From Paralichthys olivaceus (lineage: Eukaryota; Chordata; Actinopteri; Pleuronectiformes; Paralichthyidae): a DNA stretch of 64,000 bases. A program made the translations under genes and the position numbers. How positions within the stretch are numbered: the stretch's first letter is position 1; each line of letters starts with the position of its first letter. Below the pieces are notes generated by a model that was not told the origin of the DNA, ran no database searches, and was given only the letters and a program-made list of their open reading frames with translations. This document shows positions 12,822 to 25,300 of this stretch, one piece after another. The DNA lies in the NCBI RefSeq assembly GCF_024713975.1, contig NC_091112.1, positions 330,001 to 394,000 on the forward strand. Direction: 5' to 3'.

Positions 12822-15800
12822 TGTCCCTACCTGTGTGGGTGGAGCTAGAGAGAGACAAGGAGGGGTTGGGAGGGTGAGGGACTCTAGATGGGGTGGAGTC
12901 TGATCATGTGTGGGTGTGTTTTCAGTTATGATCCAGATATTAGTTATAAAGCTGCTGACTGTGTGTGTGAGTGTGTGTGAGCGTGTGTGTGAGGAGGTTG
13001 AATGATTCGTGTGTTGAGTCGATGTGAAGCTTCAAACATCCGACAGCTGAAGGAAAGAGTGTAAGAGACTGAAGTTTGTTTGTTTGTCAGCAGGATGTTG
13101 AAGTGATGAGGAACCGAACTCATTACGTCCAGTTCAAGATTGTTGTCAGGAAAATATTTAGATCTTGATAATCTGTATTTCTGTTGTTGACGTCACAGAC
13201 GTGTGTGGGATTGTTTGTCACTCTGGTTCTTTCATTCATTTCTGTTTGTGGAATGAAAAGGTAGATTTATGATGCTTTGATTTAAAACTCAAACCTTTAT
13301 TTGTGTTGCTTGCTTGCAGTCAGATTCACGTCCTGTGTGGAAACAGTCGGCTCATCACTGTGTAATGTCAGCTTTCACTTTGGTTCATTGATGTGATTGA
13401 CAGGAGGCGGAGCCCCTCGGGGTCTTATTTTGATGGTGGGGGCGACCTCGGTCTGGACTACTCCACTCACTTGTCACATGGTTACCATGGCAATGGGGAG
13501 GCGGATCTGCAGGGTCAAAGGCGACCAATCAGAGACAGGCGAGGCCGCTGGCACTCACAGGTGAGTCTTTTATTGTTCATTTAATTTATGAGTAATTCGA
13601 ACAGTTTTTATTCATTATTCATCATAGTTTGACTCATAAACACAACAACACTAACAGGACTTGATGTTGTTGATGATGATGATGGTCCTTGTTTCTCCTC
13701 CTGGATCAGGACCATCCTCTGGACAAGGACCTGGACGCTCACGAGTTGCGGCGGCGACAGGAAGAAGAGTTTCAGGCCCGTTACCGCAGTGACCCAAACC
13801 TGGCTCGTTATCCGGTGAAGCCGCAGCCAAGTGAGGAGGCCATGAGAATGTTAGCTCAAGTCGGCAGAGTCCGCCACCAACGTCGCCACAGTGATGTCTC
13901 CCTGGCAACGGCTGAGCCTGACCACCTGACCCTGAGACACACAGGTAGGAATAAAACTGACAATCTGTTAATGCCTTGCCAAGGGCACTCAGTCTGATAT
14001 TTTTTCTTTCCTGTTAGTTCTCCGTCAGCATCGACCTCAGGGATTGATCAGATCTGAAGGTCAGAGGTCATTCTCTGTGGACCGGGCATCTAATCACATG
14101 AGCCCCACGTCTCCCCGCCGCAGCCCATTACCACAGCAACACCTGGACCCGAGCTCCGCCCATAAGAGGAAGTCAGCCAATGAGAGCGTGGTGCAGAGAG
14201 GGCGGGGGATGGGGAAGATGCACGTGATTGGTAGCTTCAGCAGCTCTGAGGAAGAGCTAGTGACCACTCCAGAGTACACCAGCTGTGACGAGCCTGACAG
14301 TGAGTGTCCACATGCCAAGTGCTAACGAAATGTGGCTATGTGGCTAAATGCTAACTGTCACATAATGAAGGTAAAGGCTAAATGCCTTCATGCTAACAGC
14401 TAAATACATGAGGCCAGGTGGTGTTCACACACCTGATGCAATCACTGTTGTGAATGTGTCCAATCATTTGTTTTAGAAAGGTGTAGGTGAGAGGAACCAG
14501 GAAGAGTCCAGTGACATTGAGTTCTCTCTGATGGTAATTAGCTCAGTGTGATAATCCTCTTTCAGCTGAACTCGGTCTGAACAGCTTTACCCTGCACTTC
14601 CTCAAGCAAACACCAGAGGGTTCCTACTAGTCCTCAGAGAACCCAACATGCCGACAGAACACAGTAGAACTCTGACTTCTGAACACTGAAACAGGTTCTG
14701 TGTCTGGGTGGTTCTTAAATGGTTTCAGAATTCCGTCTTATCTGTAAGGTCCTACATCTGCTGTGATGGCTGGTAGAGGGGTTCGTCCACTAATGATAAC
14801 GTTGGCGGTTTGATCCCCGGCTCCCTGACATCTGTTCTTGCATTGTGAGGATTGGATGTATGATACGGAAGCACAATAAATAGAAGTCCTGCTGTTCTGC
14901 AGGGATCCACAACTGTTCTATGTGGGCTCTTGTCTGTTCTGTAGGGTTCTGCTATTGTTGCAGTGGATTCCATCTGTTTTTCAAGGTTCTGCTCCAGTTC
15001 TGTAGGGTTCTCCTGCTGTTCCATGGCAATTGTTCCCCTTGAATCAGCACATGTTCCATGCAGGATTCTGCTTCTGTTCTATTGTGTATGACTTGTCGTT
15101 TATGGTTTCCCTTGCTTTTCTTGAACGCTCTGTAGAACAGTGTTGGGTCACTGCTCTCTGAGCACCCACATGGTTCTGTTCTGTTCTGCTGCCCAACGTG
15201 TTGCAGATAAAGTTGATGAACGTGTTTCTGCAGGTCGTCTCAGGAAATCAAGCGTCATGCTGACGAGTTAATCTGCTGTGTCCATGTCATTGGACCAGAA
15301 GTCACGTGATCAGAGATTATGAACTCTAACTGGCTCAGAGGCTTCTTGGCTCCTTCTCTCAAGTCTGGAGGTGACGGAGCAGCTCAGAGTCTCTTTCTCT
15401 GCCGCCCTGAACATACCTGCTCATAAATAAGAACCAATACAACTTCCAACAGACCTTCAACCCTAACGGATCCTGGCCCAGAGGATCTTGGAGGATCTAA
15501 GATAACGTGCATGATCCAGATTTGAAGAGAACATCTATGCGCGGCTGCTCCTGTGCTGCAACAGAAGCACCTACTCCACCTTCGTTAAATTGGATTAAAA
15601 GAGGAGAGTGTGGATTACTGGCCTACCTCAGGAGTCACTGTAGACACAAGGTTGCAGGAGTCGCTGACAGAGTGGGTTGGTCAATGTCATCGCAACTGCT
15701 GGATCCCTGGTGATCTGGAGGTTTGATCATTTCTTGATGATCTACTGGATTCCGCTGACTGTGATCTGGTGAAAAGGTGGAGGAGAGGGAAGGTTTGAGC

Positions 15801-18800
15801 AATGTTGGCCCCAACCTGCCAACCTCCACCAGCGTCCTGTTTACAGCTTGACAAACCAGATCACTTTTAGACGTCCGAACCATCTGGACGTGGAGCTGCA
15901 GCCCAGGAAATCAACAAGCTAACAACTCTCTGAGCTATTAGCGAAGTCTGCAGTGAAAGGGAAGCTAGCTCTGTCACAAGAGAACAAGGGAATCATAGCC
16001 AACAGATTTGCTCAGTGCTTTGACTAATCTTATTACAGACAGGTATGAACTGCTCTGCAGCCTGCAGCCAGAGCTCAGGGCAAACAGCACCCAAAGATAC
16101 AGAGAGGAGGAGGAGGAGAAAGGAGCTGCAGGTTCACCTCCTTCTCTTCATCTTCCTCCTCTTCCTCTGCTGAAGCCTCCTCCTCCTTCATGGCGTTCAC
16201 ACAGACCTGTGAGTACTGAAGTGTGCGTGTTTAAAGCTGCTTTGACACGTGTAAAGACGGATTACTGTTTGCTGGAAGGTTCAGACCCCCCCACGTCCCC
16301 AACCAAGATTCAGAGACCTTCGTCTGATTGTTCAGAAATCCATAAAGAACCCGGCTCCTCTACCTCTGTTGAGTGTTGCATTGTGGGATACAAGGAAACT
16401 TATTTTGTTGCAGTTTTACAACATGGCTGCTTCAGGCGTTGTTCCCTGTTTACACTGAGCAGAGTTAAGTCCACACTTTCTTAACTCCAGTCGAAGAACA
16501 GATGAGTTGGAAAAGTACAGACTGAAACTCTTTACTCCAATAAACGGACATTTACTCAAATTATAAAAGTTAAACGTTTACTTGATATCTGTGCAAAGCA
16601 AAGAGAGACTCATTCATTTAGTTCAAAGATTGTCTCACTCACTCTGATTTTAAATCAACTGAAGACAATTTAGAGCAAAAAAAGATTTGTGACATGGAAA
16701 ATGTTCCAGGAGGATGAAATGTGTGTCGTCGTCATCAGGGACGTTTTGTGATTCTTCACTTGATGTCGTCCTCGTCACGGACATGTGTGCTTCTTCTCCA
16801 CGTCTTCATCTTTTACGTTGTGAAACGTCTGTTGTGTGTGAAAGATTCACAACCTGGAATCATCTCATCTGTGTTTATGTGCATTTAGACTCGATGATGA
16901 ATGAAAATGTAAATTTGAAAAAAAGTCGAGAGTAGAACAAATACCTGATAAAGTAGATACCTGAAAAAAACGTATGTACACTAAGTGTATATATTCATAT
17001 ATATGTATGGATACACTTAGTTAACTATAGAATAATGTCTTACTATAATGTGTCACTTACATCAACATGTTTTACCTGAACCTTCTGGGTGTTTAAACTC
17101 TGTTTTAATCACGTTTGACCTCTGACCTCCACTCTCTCCTCCTGGATGTCTGGTTGCTAGGAGACATGGACAGCCAATGGTGGGATCATGGTTCCTGGCA
17201 TGGAGAGCCTGTGCCCATGTCTATGGTAGGACTGAGATCAGATCATCCTCCAGCTCATTGAAGTGAACTACTATTTGCTTATATTACTGTTGCTGAGCAA
17301 CCACATATATGTCCACTGTGACTCCTCAGCATCCGGTAACATGGCAACCGTCCAAGGATGGAGAGCGTCTGATTGGTCGAATTCTTCTGAACAAGAGGAT
17401 GAAGGACGGGACGGTTCCTGCGGATACCGGAGCGCTGCTGGGACTCAAGGTGACGAACTCTTCTTCCCCTTCATCCTGTTATTGAACGTCAGCGGTCAGA
17501 TCAGTGCCTTGCTCATGGGCAGTGTGCTCTCAGGTTGTTGGTGGGAAGATGACGGAGTCTGGTCGTCTCTGTGCGTTCATCACCAAGGTGAAGAGAGGAA
17601 GTCTGGCTGACACTGTGGGACACCTGAGACCAGGTAATCCATCTTCTTAATGTTCTTTGATTCCTGAAGGTGTTGATGCTTTTATCACTTTAAAGTGCTC
17701 TGAGCGGTCAGTAGTCACGTTGTTGACAGGTTTTGATATTTAACCTGCGGCTCAGGTTACAATGGTGATCTACAGTGATGATCATGGTACAAGCCCTGAC
17801 AGAGAAATGCCAATGAGTGTAACATAGCTTATTTCAACTTCTTCATCTCCTCCATGGTTCAGGTGATCAGGTTCTGGAGTGGAACGGCAGGGTTCTTCAG
17901 GGAGCCACGTTTAATGAAGTTTATAACATCATCCTGGAGTCTAAACCAGAACCACAGGTGGAGCTCGTGGTGTCAAGACCTATCAGGTGGGTCAAAGGTC
18001 ACACAGGGGTCACATTACAGAAACTAAGTAGTTTTAAAAATATGACAAGAAAGTTTTTCAGATCTTCTAAATGGCCTCTAACCAGTAGGTTGGCATTTCG
18101 AAACCCAGTTTTCCTCATTCAGCCAAAGTGTCCTTGGGCAAGATGCTAAACCTCAATTGCCCCTGATGGCTGTGCGGTTCCCACGGAAACTGTGTGTCAA
18201 TGATTATCACGACTAGATAAGCACTTTAAAAACAATTCTGATGTTCTACAGAGAACTTGAGGTTCTGTCATTTTAACAACTTGCTTGTGATTTTTGTTCA
18301 TCAGAGACGTTTCCAGGGCAGCAGATGGTTCCCATGTCCAGCTGGACTCCAGTGAGTCAATAACATACAAATCAAAAATCAGGGCTGATTCTGAGACTGT
18401 ACGACTGTGTTATAAACTGTAAGTTCTGTGTTCAGGTTCCAGTTCCTTCGACTCACAGAAAGTTGGCCCGTCCATTTCAGTCACATCTCCCATGAGCCCC
18501 AGTGTTCTCTCCGGACAAGTCTCGGTACGTTTACACCAGCATGCTCTGCACACGGCCCATGGCCAATCAGCTGTTGGTTGACAGCTGTCTCCATGGTGAT
18601 GTGTGTGTGTGTTTCAGACTGTGAACAGGCGTCCTCTGGTTCCCAGAATTCAGGTAAACTGTAGAACACAGAGAGAAGTGCGAATGTCCTCTGTAGTTAT
18701 TAGTTATTAGTTAAATTGACTCTCTCTAATTCTTCGCTCGTGTCAATTACGCCAAACCTCTGCCGACCAACTGCAGCTTTAAAATAAGTAGTGAAGTAGA

Positions 18801-21800
18801 ATGTTTCCTCATTGATGAATGAGGTTCTTTTTCTGTTCCACTAAGCTAACAGGTTCTGTCCTATTTCATTTACACACAAGGTTCCACATCTGTTCTCTGT
18901 GCTTCTTTTAGCGCTGTAGTGCTCCTCTGTGTTATCAAGGTTATAATAGTTTTGGATTTTTCATTTTGGTTTAGTTTTATTTCGTTTTGACTTTTTCCCT
19001 CCATTTCAGTTAGTTTTAATTAGTTTTTAGTGTGGGTTTGCTAGTTTTTATTAGTTTTTATATTTTCAAAAATGTTTAGTTTTAGTTGAGTTTTTATTAG
19101 TTTTAGTTTTTTAATACTTTGGGTTATTTGTCAGGTGCAGGATTAAAAAATGTATTGTGCTGGCATAAATTCTCAGATGGCGGGAGACCGGGAGTGTAAC
19201 ACATGTTGTGGGCGGTAATGGTCAGAAATTCAGCGGGAGCAGGATGGTGCTCTAAGGTGCTCTTAGGTGCAGTAAGGTGCTGGTGCTGCTGCTGCCAGCT
19301 GGTGTAAAACTGCCAGAGCGGAATATATCGATCATATGAATCCAACCAATTGAGGAGCTCCTGCTGCCCTATATTACGGCCTTTGTTTGGTTTTTTGTTC
19401 TTTGGGGTTCAGCAGATGTTGTACAGAGTGCGCCTGTTGCCCCTTGGCTAGCTCGGTAGTAAGCGAATGGATGGATGGATGGATGGATGGAAGGATGAAA
19501 CTAGTCCTTAGGTGTATCTAAGTCTTTACTGTTGTGCCAGGTTCTCCTGCTGTTGATTGGGTTTCCTCAGTAGTTCTTCAGTGCTGTATTTTTTATGTGG
19601 TTTGCTAGTGTCTACTAGGGTTCTTTCTCTGATTGTTGGAGTTCTAATGTTCTGCGGGTTGCAACCATTGCGTCGGTCCTCTTTTCCTGTTTAGTGTTTG
19701 GTTTGATTTAAAATCTGTTCTACAGGTGAAGCTCTGGTACGATAAAGTCGGTCATCAGCTAATCGTCACAGTTCTTGGAGCCAAAGAACTTCCCTCCCAA
19801 GATGACGGCCGACCCAGGAACCCTTATGTCAAGATCTACTTCCTGCCTGATAGAAGGTAAATAAAAGAACCAAACTGCTTCCTTGTTTCAGTTTTGCGAT
19901 TCATTGGGTTCTGCTGTATAACCTGCGGAACCTCTGATCTGGTTCTTTAGAACTGGAGGTGGTTGCCTCGTTATGATTGGCAGTTACTTCTCTCCTTGCA
20001 GTGATAAGAGTAAGCGGAGGACGAAGACGGTAAAGAAGTCATTGGAACCTCGGTGGAATCAGACTTTCATGTACTCTCCGGTCCACCGGCGGGAGTTCAG
20101 AGAACGAATGCTGGAGCTGACAGTCTGGGATCAGGCCCGGCTCAGAGAGGAGGAGAGTCAGTTCCTGGGAGAGGTCAGAACACATGGAGAACTTTCAAAA
20201 ACATCTGAAGTGAAGTTGTCCCAACAGAAACTCTTTAAAACCAGTCTGTTCTCCCTGTTCAGGTGCTGATTGAACTGGAGTCGGCTCTGTTGGACGATCA
20301 GCCTCACTGGTACAAGCTACAGCTTCATGATGTTTCCTCTCTGCCACTGCCCAGTGCCTCCCCCTACCTGCAGAGGAGAGGACTGCAGCCTGAACACAGT
20401 CAGGCCAGCAGGAGGCTGCAGAGTGAGAAAATAACACTGATTACACCCTCTGATCCTCTGTGACTCCCACAACGTGAATCCCTGTTTTATCATCATGAGT
20501 TCTACAGATACTTCTTTTTTCGGCTTTTTTTCTTTTCAGTTCAACATCTTGTTTTGATTGAAATTTGTTTTTGTCAATTTTACTTTCCTCCCATGATGCT
20601 TAACCAGATAAAGGTCCTTACTGTAACTCAGGTAATAACAGCTCTGTGTGTGTCTGTTGTGGCTGCTGACCTTCTGTAGCTTATTCTTCCTCCTTTGGCT
20701 TTTCCCGATGCTAAGCTAACAGGCTTCCTAACAGGCGCAATGATGTTACTGTAATGTCATCAGTCTTTGCTGAGTGGAGGTGTACATTTTTTAAATTGTG
20801 GTAGTTTAAGGAGCAGATGGGTCTAAAAAGGCAGCACTCACTCAGAAGGTGGTCCATGTTCTGGTCCAGGCTCTGGTCACCTCACGCCTAGACCACTGCA
20901 CCTCCCTTCTGGCTGGTCTGCCTGCTGGTGTTATCTGACCTCTGCAGCTCATCCAGAATGCAGCAGCTCGACTGGTCTTAAACCTAAATTCACTCACACT
21001 ACTCTGCTCCTCTGCTCCCTTCACTGGTTACCAGTAGCTGCCCGCATCCGCTTCAAAACACTAGTACTTGTGTACCGTGCTGTGAACGGATCGGATCCAG
21101 GACATGGTTAAACCTTACACCCCAGCCCTTACATGTAGCACTTTGTAGTTTGGCTTTTTTTGAAGCTAATGTTCTGACATGATTCTTGTTGTTCCATGTT
21201 TGTTCCCTCATGGCTGATGAACTTAATGTCAGCTGAATGTAATCTAATATCAGAAGTAGGTTCCGGGGTTCCTCAAGGGATTTGCTGTTGTTCTCAAGGC
21301 TGCACTGAATGGCTGTTTGGATTTCAAGTTCCTTTCGATGTTCTCTGTGGTCCTTGGTGGGGGCTCCAGTAATCATTTCAGATGTTTCAGTGATGTTTTT
21401 TTTTCTAGGAGGTGCTGGTTGTCCTGTATAGGTTCCTCTGGCTTTATTATAGAGTTCCTCCAAATGTTTAGGCACCCTTGTGGGTGTTTAGATGCTTTAT
21501 CATCCATTAGGTCTAAGAAAGGCTCCAACATTTAGTAAGAGTTCCATCTGGTTTCAAAGTTGTTCCATGGTCACTGATGGAATTTCAGGATGTTACAAGT
21601 TCTTTGGTTCCTCAAGGAGTTTCTTGTTGTTTTTTGAGAGGGTGACAGAGGTTTGTGAAAATGTTGGAGTTGTACATTTAGAGACTAAGTGTGTCCCAGG
21701 TTCCCATACTTGAAAGAAATTCACAAAATCATTGTGGGGGTTCTGCAGATCAACCCAGAGGTCTTAGGGTTCTACATATTCCAGCTGTCTCAGAGGAAAT

Positions 21801-22284
21801 CCAACAGGTCTTTACGAGATTGATGTGATTGCCAGGAGTTCTAAAAGGTTCTTGAAGTAATCTTTTTTGAGGTGGCCCTAATGATTATGAAGGACTAGCA
21901 GAGTTCTGTGAAGATGTTTTAGTGGACTTTAACAACCTCTAAGGGGGTTCCTGAGTCTCCTTCAAGGATATATATGTCCCTAAGGATGTCCAGGAATCCT
22001 GTGTGGGATTTTAAAGGTACTTCAGAGAATCCTGACTTTCACAAGTCATTGTGGGTAAAAACCTGAATGTTGCCCTGTGACCTTTAATTTTCCAGCCCCC
22101 AATTATCATCATGAAGCTATTTCTGAAGTTTGTCAAATGAAATATATGAATCTTTTAATGTTGCTGTGTAAATTCAGTTGTTTCTTGTCTTCCTGTACTG
22201 TTTGTGTGTCAGATTAGTTGACCTTCCTGTCGAGGATTACAGAAGAGCTGCTTATAGGCTTAAACGTCCTCTCTGTGTCTCAAT

Positions 22285-22315
<31 letters not shown>

Positions 22316-25300
22316 AGGGTCTCAGAGGATCAGTGACAGTGAGTTTTCAGATTACGACTGTGAAGACGGCATCGGGGTGATATCAGGTGAACTTCATGTC
22401 CCATCATGCACTGCAGCCCTGTCTGAACACATACCAGAAAATAGAACACATTTCAGCACTATTTGTCCTTGTTTTAATTTCAAATGTTCCCTTTAACAAT
22501 CTCGTCAGTGTTCTCCTAGAACCACTGAACTGACTGGCTCTGGTTCTTTGTGTGCAGACTACAGACAGAATGGGCGGGACTTCCACAGTTCCACCCTCTC
22601 AGTGCCAGAGCAGGTGATGTCGACCAATCACTGCTCCCGATCCGACTTGGTCAGGATGAGGTCACGGTCACCGAGCCAACCGCCTCCGCACAGGTAACAG
22701 CTGCTACTGAGCACACGTTTTAAAGAATGAGAGCTGAGGAGTTGAGGTAGTTTTTCAGAAAGATTAGGATGATAATATGAGATGACTTCATAATTGGATC
22801 ATGTGATACAAGATAATTCCCGATGAGAACAATGAAAAGAAGAACTCAGATGATAGAAGACGAGAACAGATGTTATGAGATTCCAAATGAGATGGAATTA
22901 AATAAATGTTCCATTTTTGTTCATTGATTCAGGTCTCAGCTTCATTTTACCACCACTCACTGTTATTCTTTTCATACCTCACTAACCTTAACCATTTGCT
23001 GACACCTGATCCCTGACCTTTGACCTCCGACCACCTCTATCCTGTGAACCCTCCTGACCTTTGACCTGTGGATACCAGTGGCAACCCTCTGTACCCGTTG
23101 TATCGGGAAGACGCTGTGCGGCTATTGCGAGGTTCAAAGCTGAGCCGAGCGTATTCTGACGCCGGTCAGTACAGCAGTCTGGACAGGTAACCATGTTAAC
23201 ACATGGCACAACACCTGACCTGGGTCACCTGGACAGCAGTAAATCAGCACACAATTATTGTGTAATATTGTGCTTAAGGGGGAACATAAGGAAATCATGA
23301 AATGATCAATAAACATCATCCTGAATTACTAGATACACCTGTTCTGTCACATAAACCACGCCCCTCTGTTGCTGCTGCTGAACCAATCAAACAACATACT
23401 GCTCTATCTCAGGGCTGGACCAGGACCCAGGTCTGGAGTGGATTTTGTTTTGTAGTTCTGGTTCTAGTACTGGTGGTAGTTCTGTTGCAGTACTGCTCTT
23501 TGTACAATTGCTATGCTTGTTATATACAAGTTATAGTATTTGTTGTACTACATCTACTACTGGTATTTGTAGTAGCGGCGCTGGTTTCTGTACTGGTTGT
23601 ATCAGATGTCTCTTGTAAAGGTCATATTTCTTCTTGTAGTACCAGTCATAGTGGCTTTAGTTCTGGTTTTCAGAACAGGATAATCCACTGCTACTGGACA
23701 CAACACTGGCTAGTCATGCTCATAGTTTGGGCTTGCTGGATACTGCTAGTCTTAGTTCTAGTTACTAGCACCTAGTACCAGTTCTCATAGTTCTAGTTGC
23801 ACTGGCAATCAAACTGGCGATGCTGCAAATTATTGTTATTATACCACTATATGACTTGTAGTACTGCTTGTACCAGTATTGGTTTGATTTCTGGGTGTGG
23901 TGCTGGTTTTAGTTCGCATTCTATCCTGGTTGTTGGTTGTGGTGCAGATTGTTGGTCAGTTGTGTCTGACTGTCTGTTTCTGTGTATTCAGGAGTCCACT
24001 GAGGAAAATGTCTGTTACCAACTCTCTCGATTCTCATGACAGGTACTGAAACTATTGGATGAAGATTTACAGGAGTAGTGTTTGTTGTAGTAGTAGTTGT
24101 GCCTCTATTACCATGAGTTGCGGTAACCGCGTTCTCATCTCCATTCGTGCTTCTATGTGTAAGATATATGAATGGTCCGAACCACGCTCCCTGGACAAAC
24201 CCCATGATGAATGGGAACTGTGAGGACTACAGGTGAGCCCCAGAGTTTGTGGGTAATGTAGTGTAGAGGGTGAAGTTTACGTAAGATTCAACGTGTTGTG
24301 AAGTTGATACCTCTCTGTTCTTCAGTCAGGACTTCATCCCAGACTTCCCCTACGAACCTGATGCGTACGATGAGGAACTGCACAGGTAACGGACTGACAG
24401 ACAGTTTGACTTACAGACAGATAGACTAGGACATATGTAGATGTAGAGGACAGTCGTAGTCCTTCTGTGCCTCCTTCTTATCATCCCCCATCAATGCTTG
24501 AGGTGTCTTTCAGTCCAGAGGACAACAGTTTCAATTTGTGGTCCTTGTTTAAAGTTTGTAATTTCATCTGGAGTTCTCTGTATTTGAAACAGCCTCAGAA
24601 CTTCCTGTTTCTCTCTCCCAACATTCTTCATTGTCCTCTATATCACTGAGGCCTTCTGGGACATGTAGTGTCAGAACCCTGAAGGTTTTCTTTTAGGATT
24701 TCTTCTTCTTTGTTTTTTTATTTACAGCCGTCAGTGCCTTACATTTCCTGATAACCTGACTTGCAAACTTCCTTAGGGATGACCGATCAACCTCTCCCAC
24801 AGGTGCAGTGGTTGTGTTGGTGAGGGTGGGTGATTGTTGTCATGGTGATGTGCAGGTACAGTCGGGGAATGGACCGGCGGTATTACTACAGTCGCTCTCG
24901 GTCAGCTGACCAGCGTGCAATGGCAGACCAACCGCTTTACACACGCTCACACTCCACAGACCGATCTGACTTCGTCCACTTGAGGTCGGGACGCTCCGCC
25001 CCCCCCTCACCTGCCTGCACCAGGTGACTGGCAACTGACCTATCAGTAACCAACTTCGTCTCTGTTGTGTTTGTTGAATGTGGTTTTTATCCAGGAGAAT
25101 GACGTCTAGCTGAAGACTGACCACACCCATATTCTAACCCCTCCCCCTGCTCCCTGATTGGCTCACAGTGACATCACACCACTAAAAACTTGATGTTGTC
25201 TTCCATTAGGGTTAACCCACATGATTTCTGTACTGCTGGTATTCATTTGTTGAATTAATCCTATTTTTTCCCACCCTCATATCTGAGCTTCGTCTTCTTG

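Noticed and set aside
16008-16484. 158-codon + strand frame in rims2 intron 8
   Set aside because: Pro/Leu/Glu-rich low complexity without splice-site agreement with the rims2 frame or homology I know.
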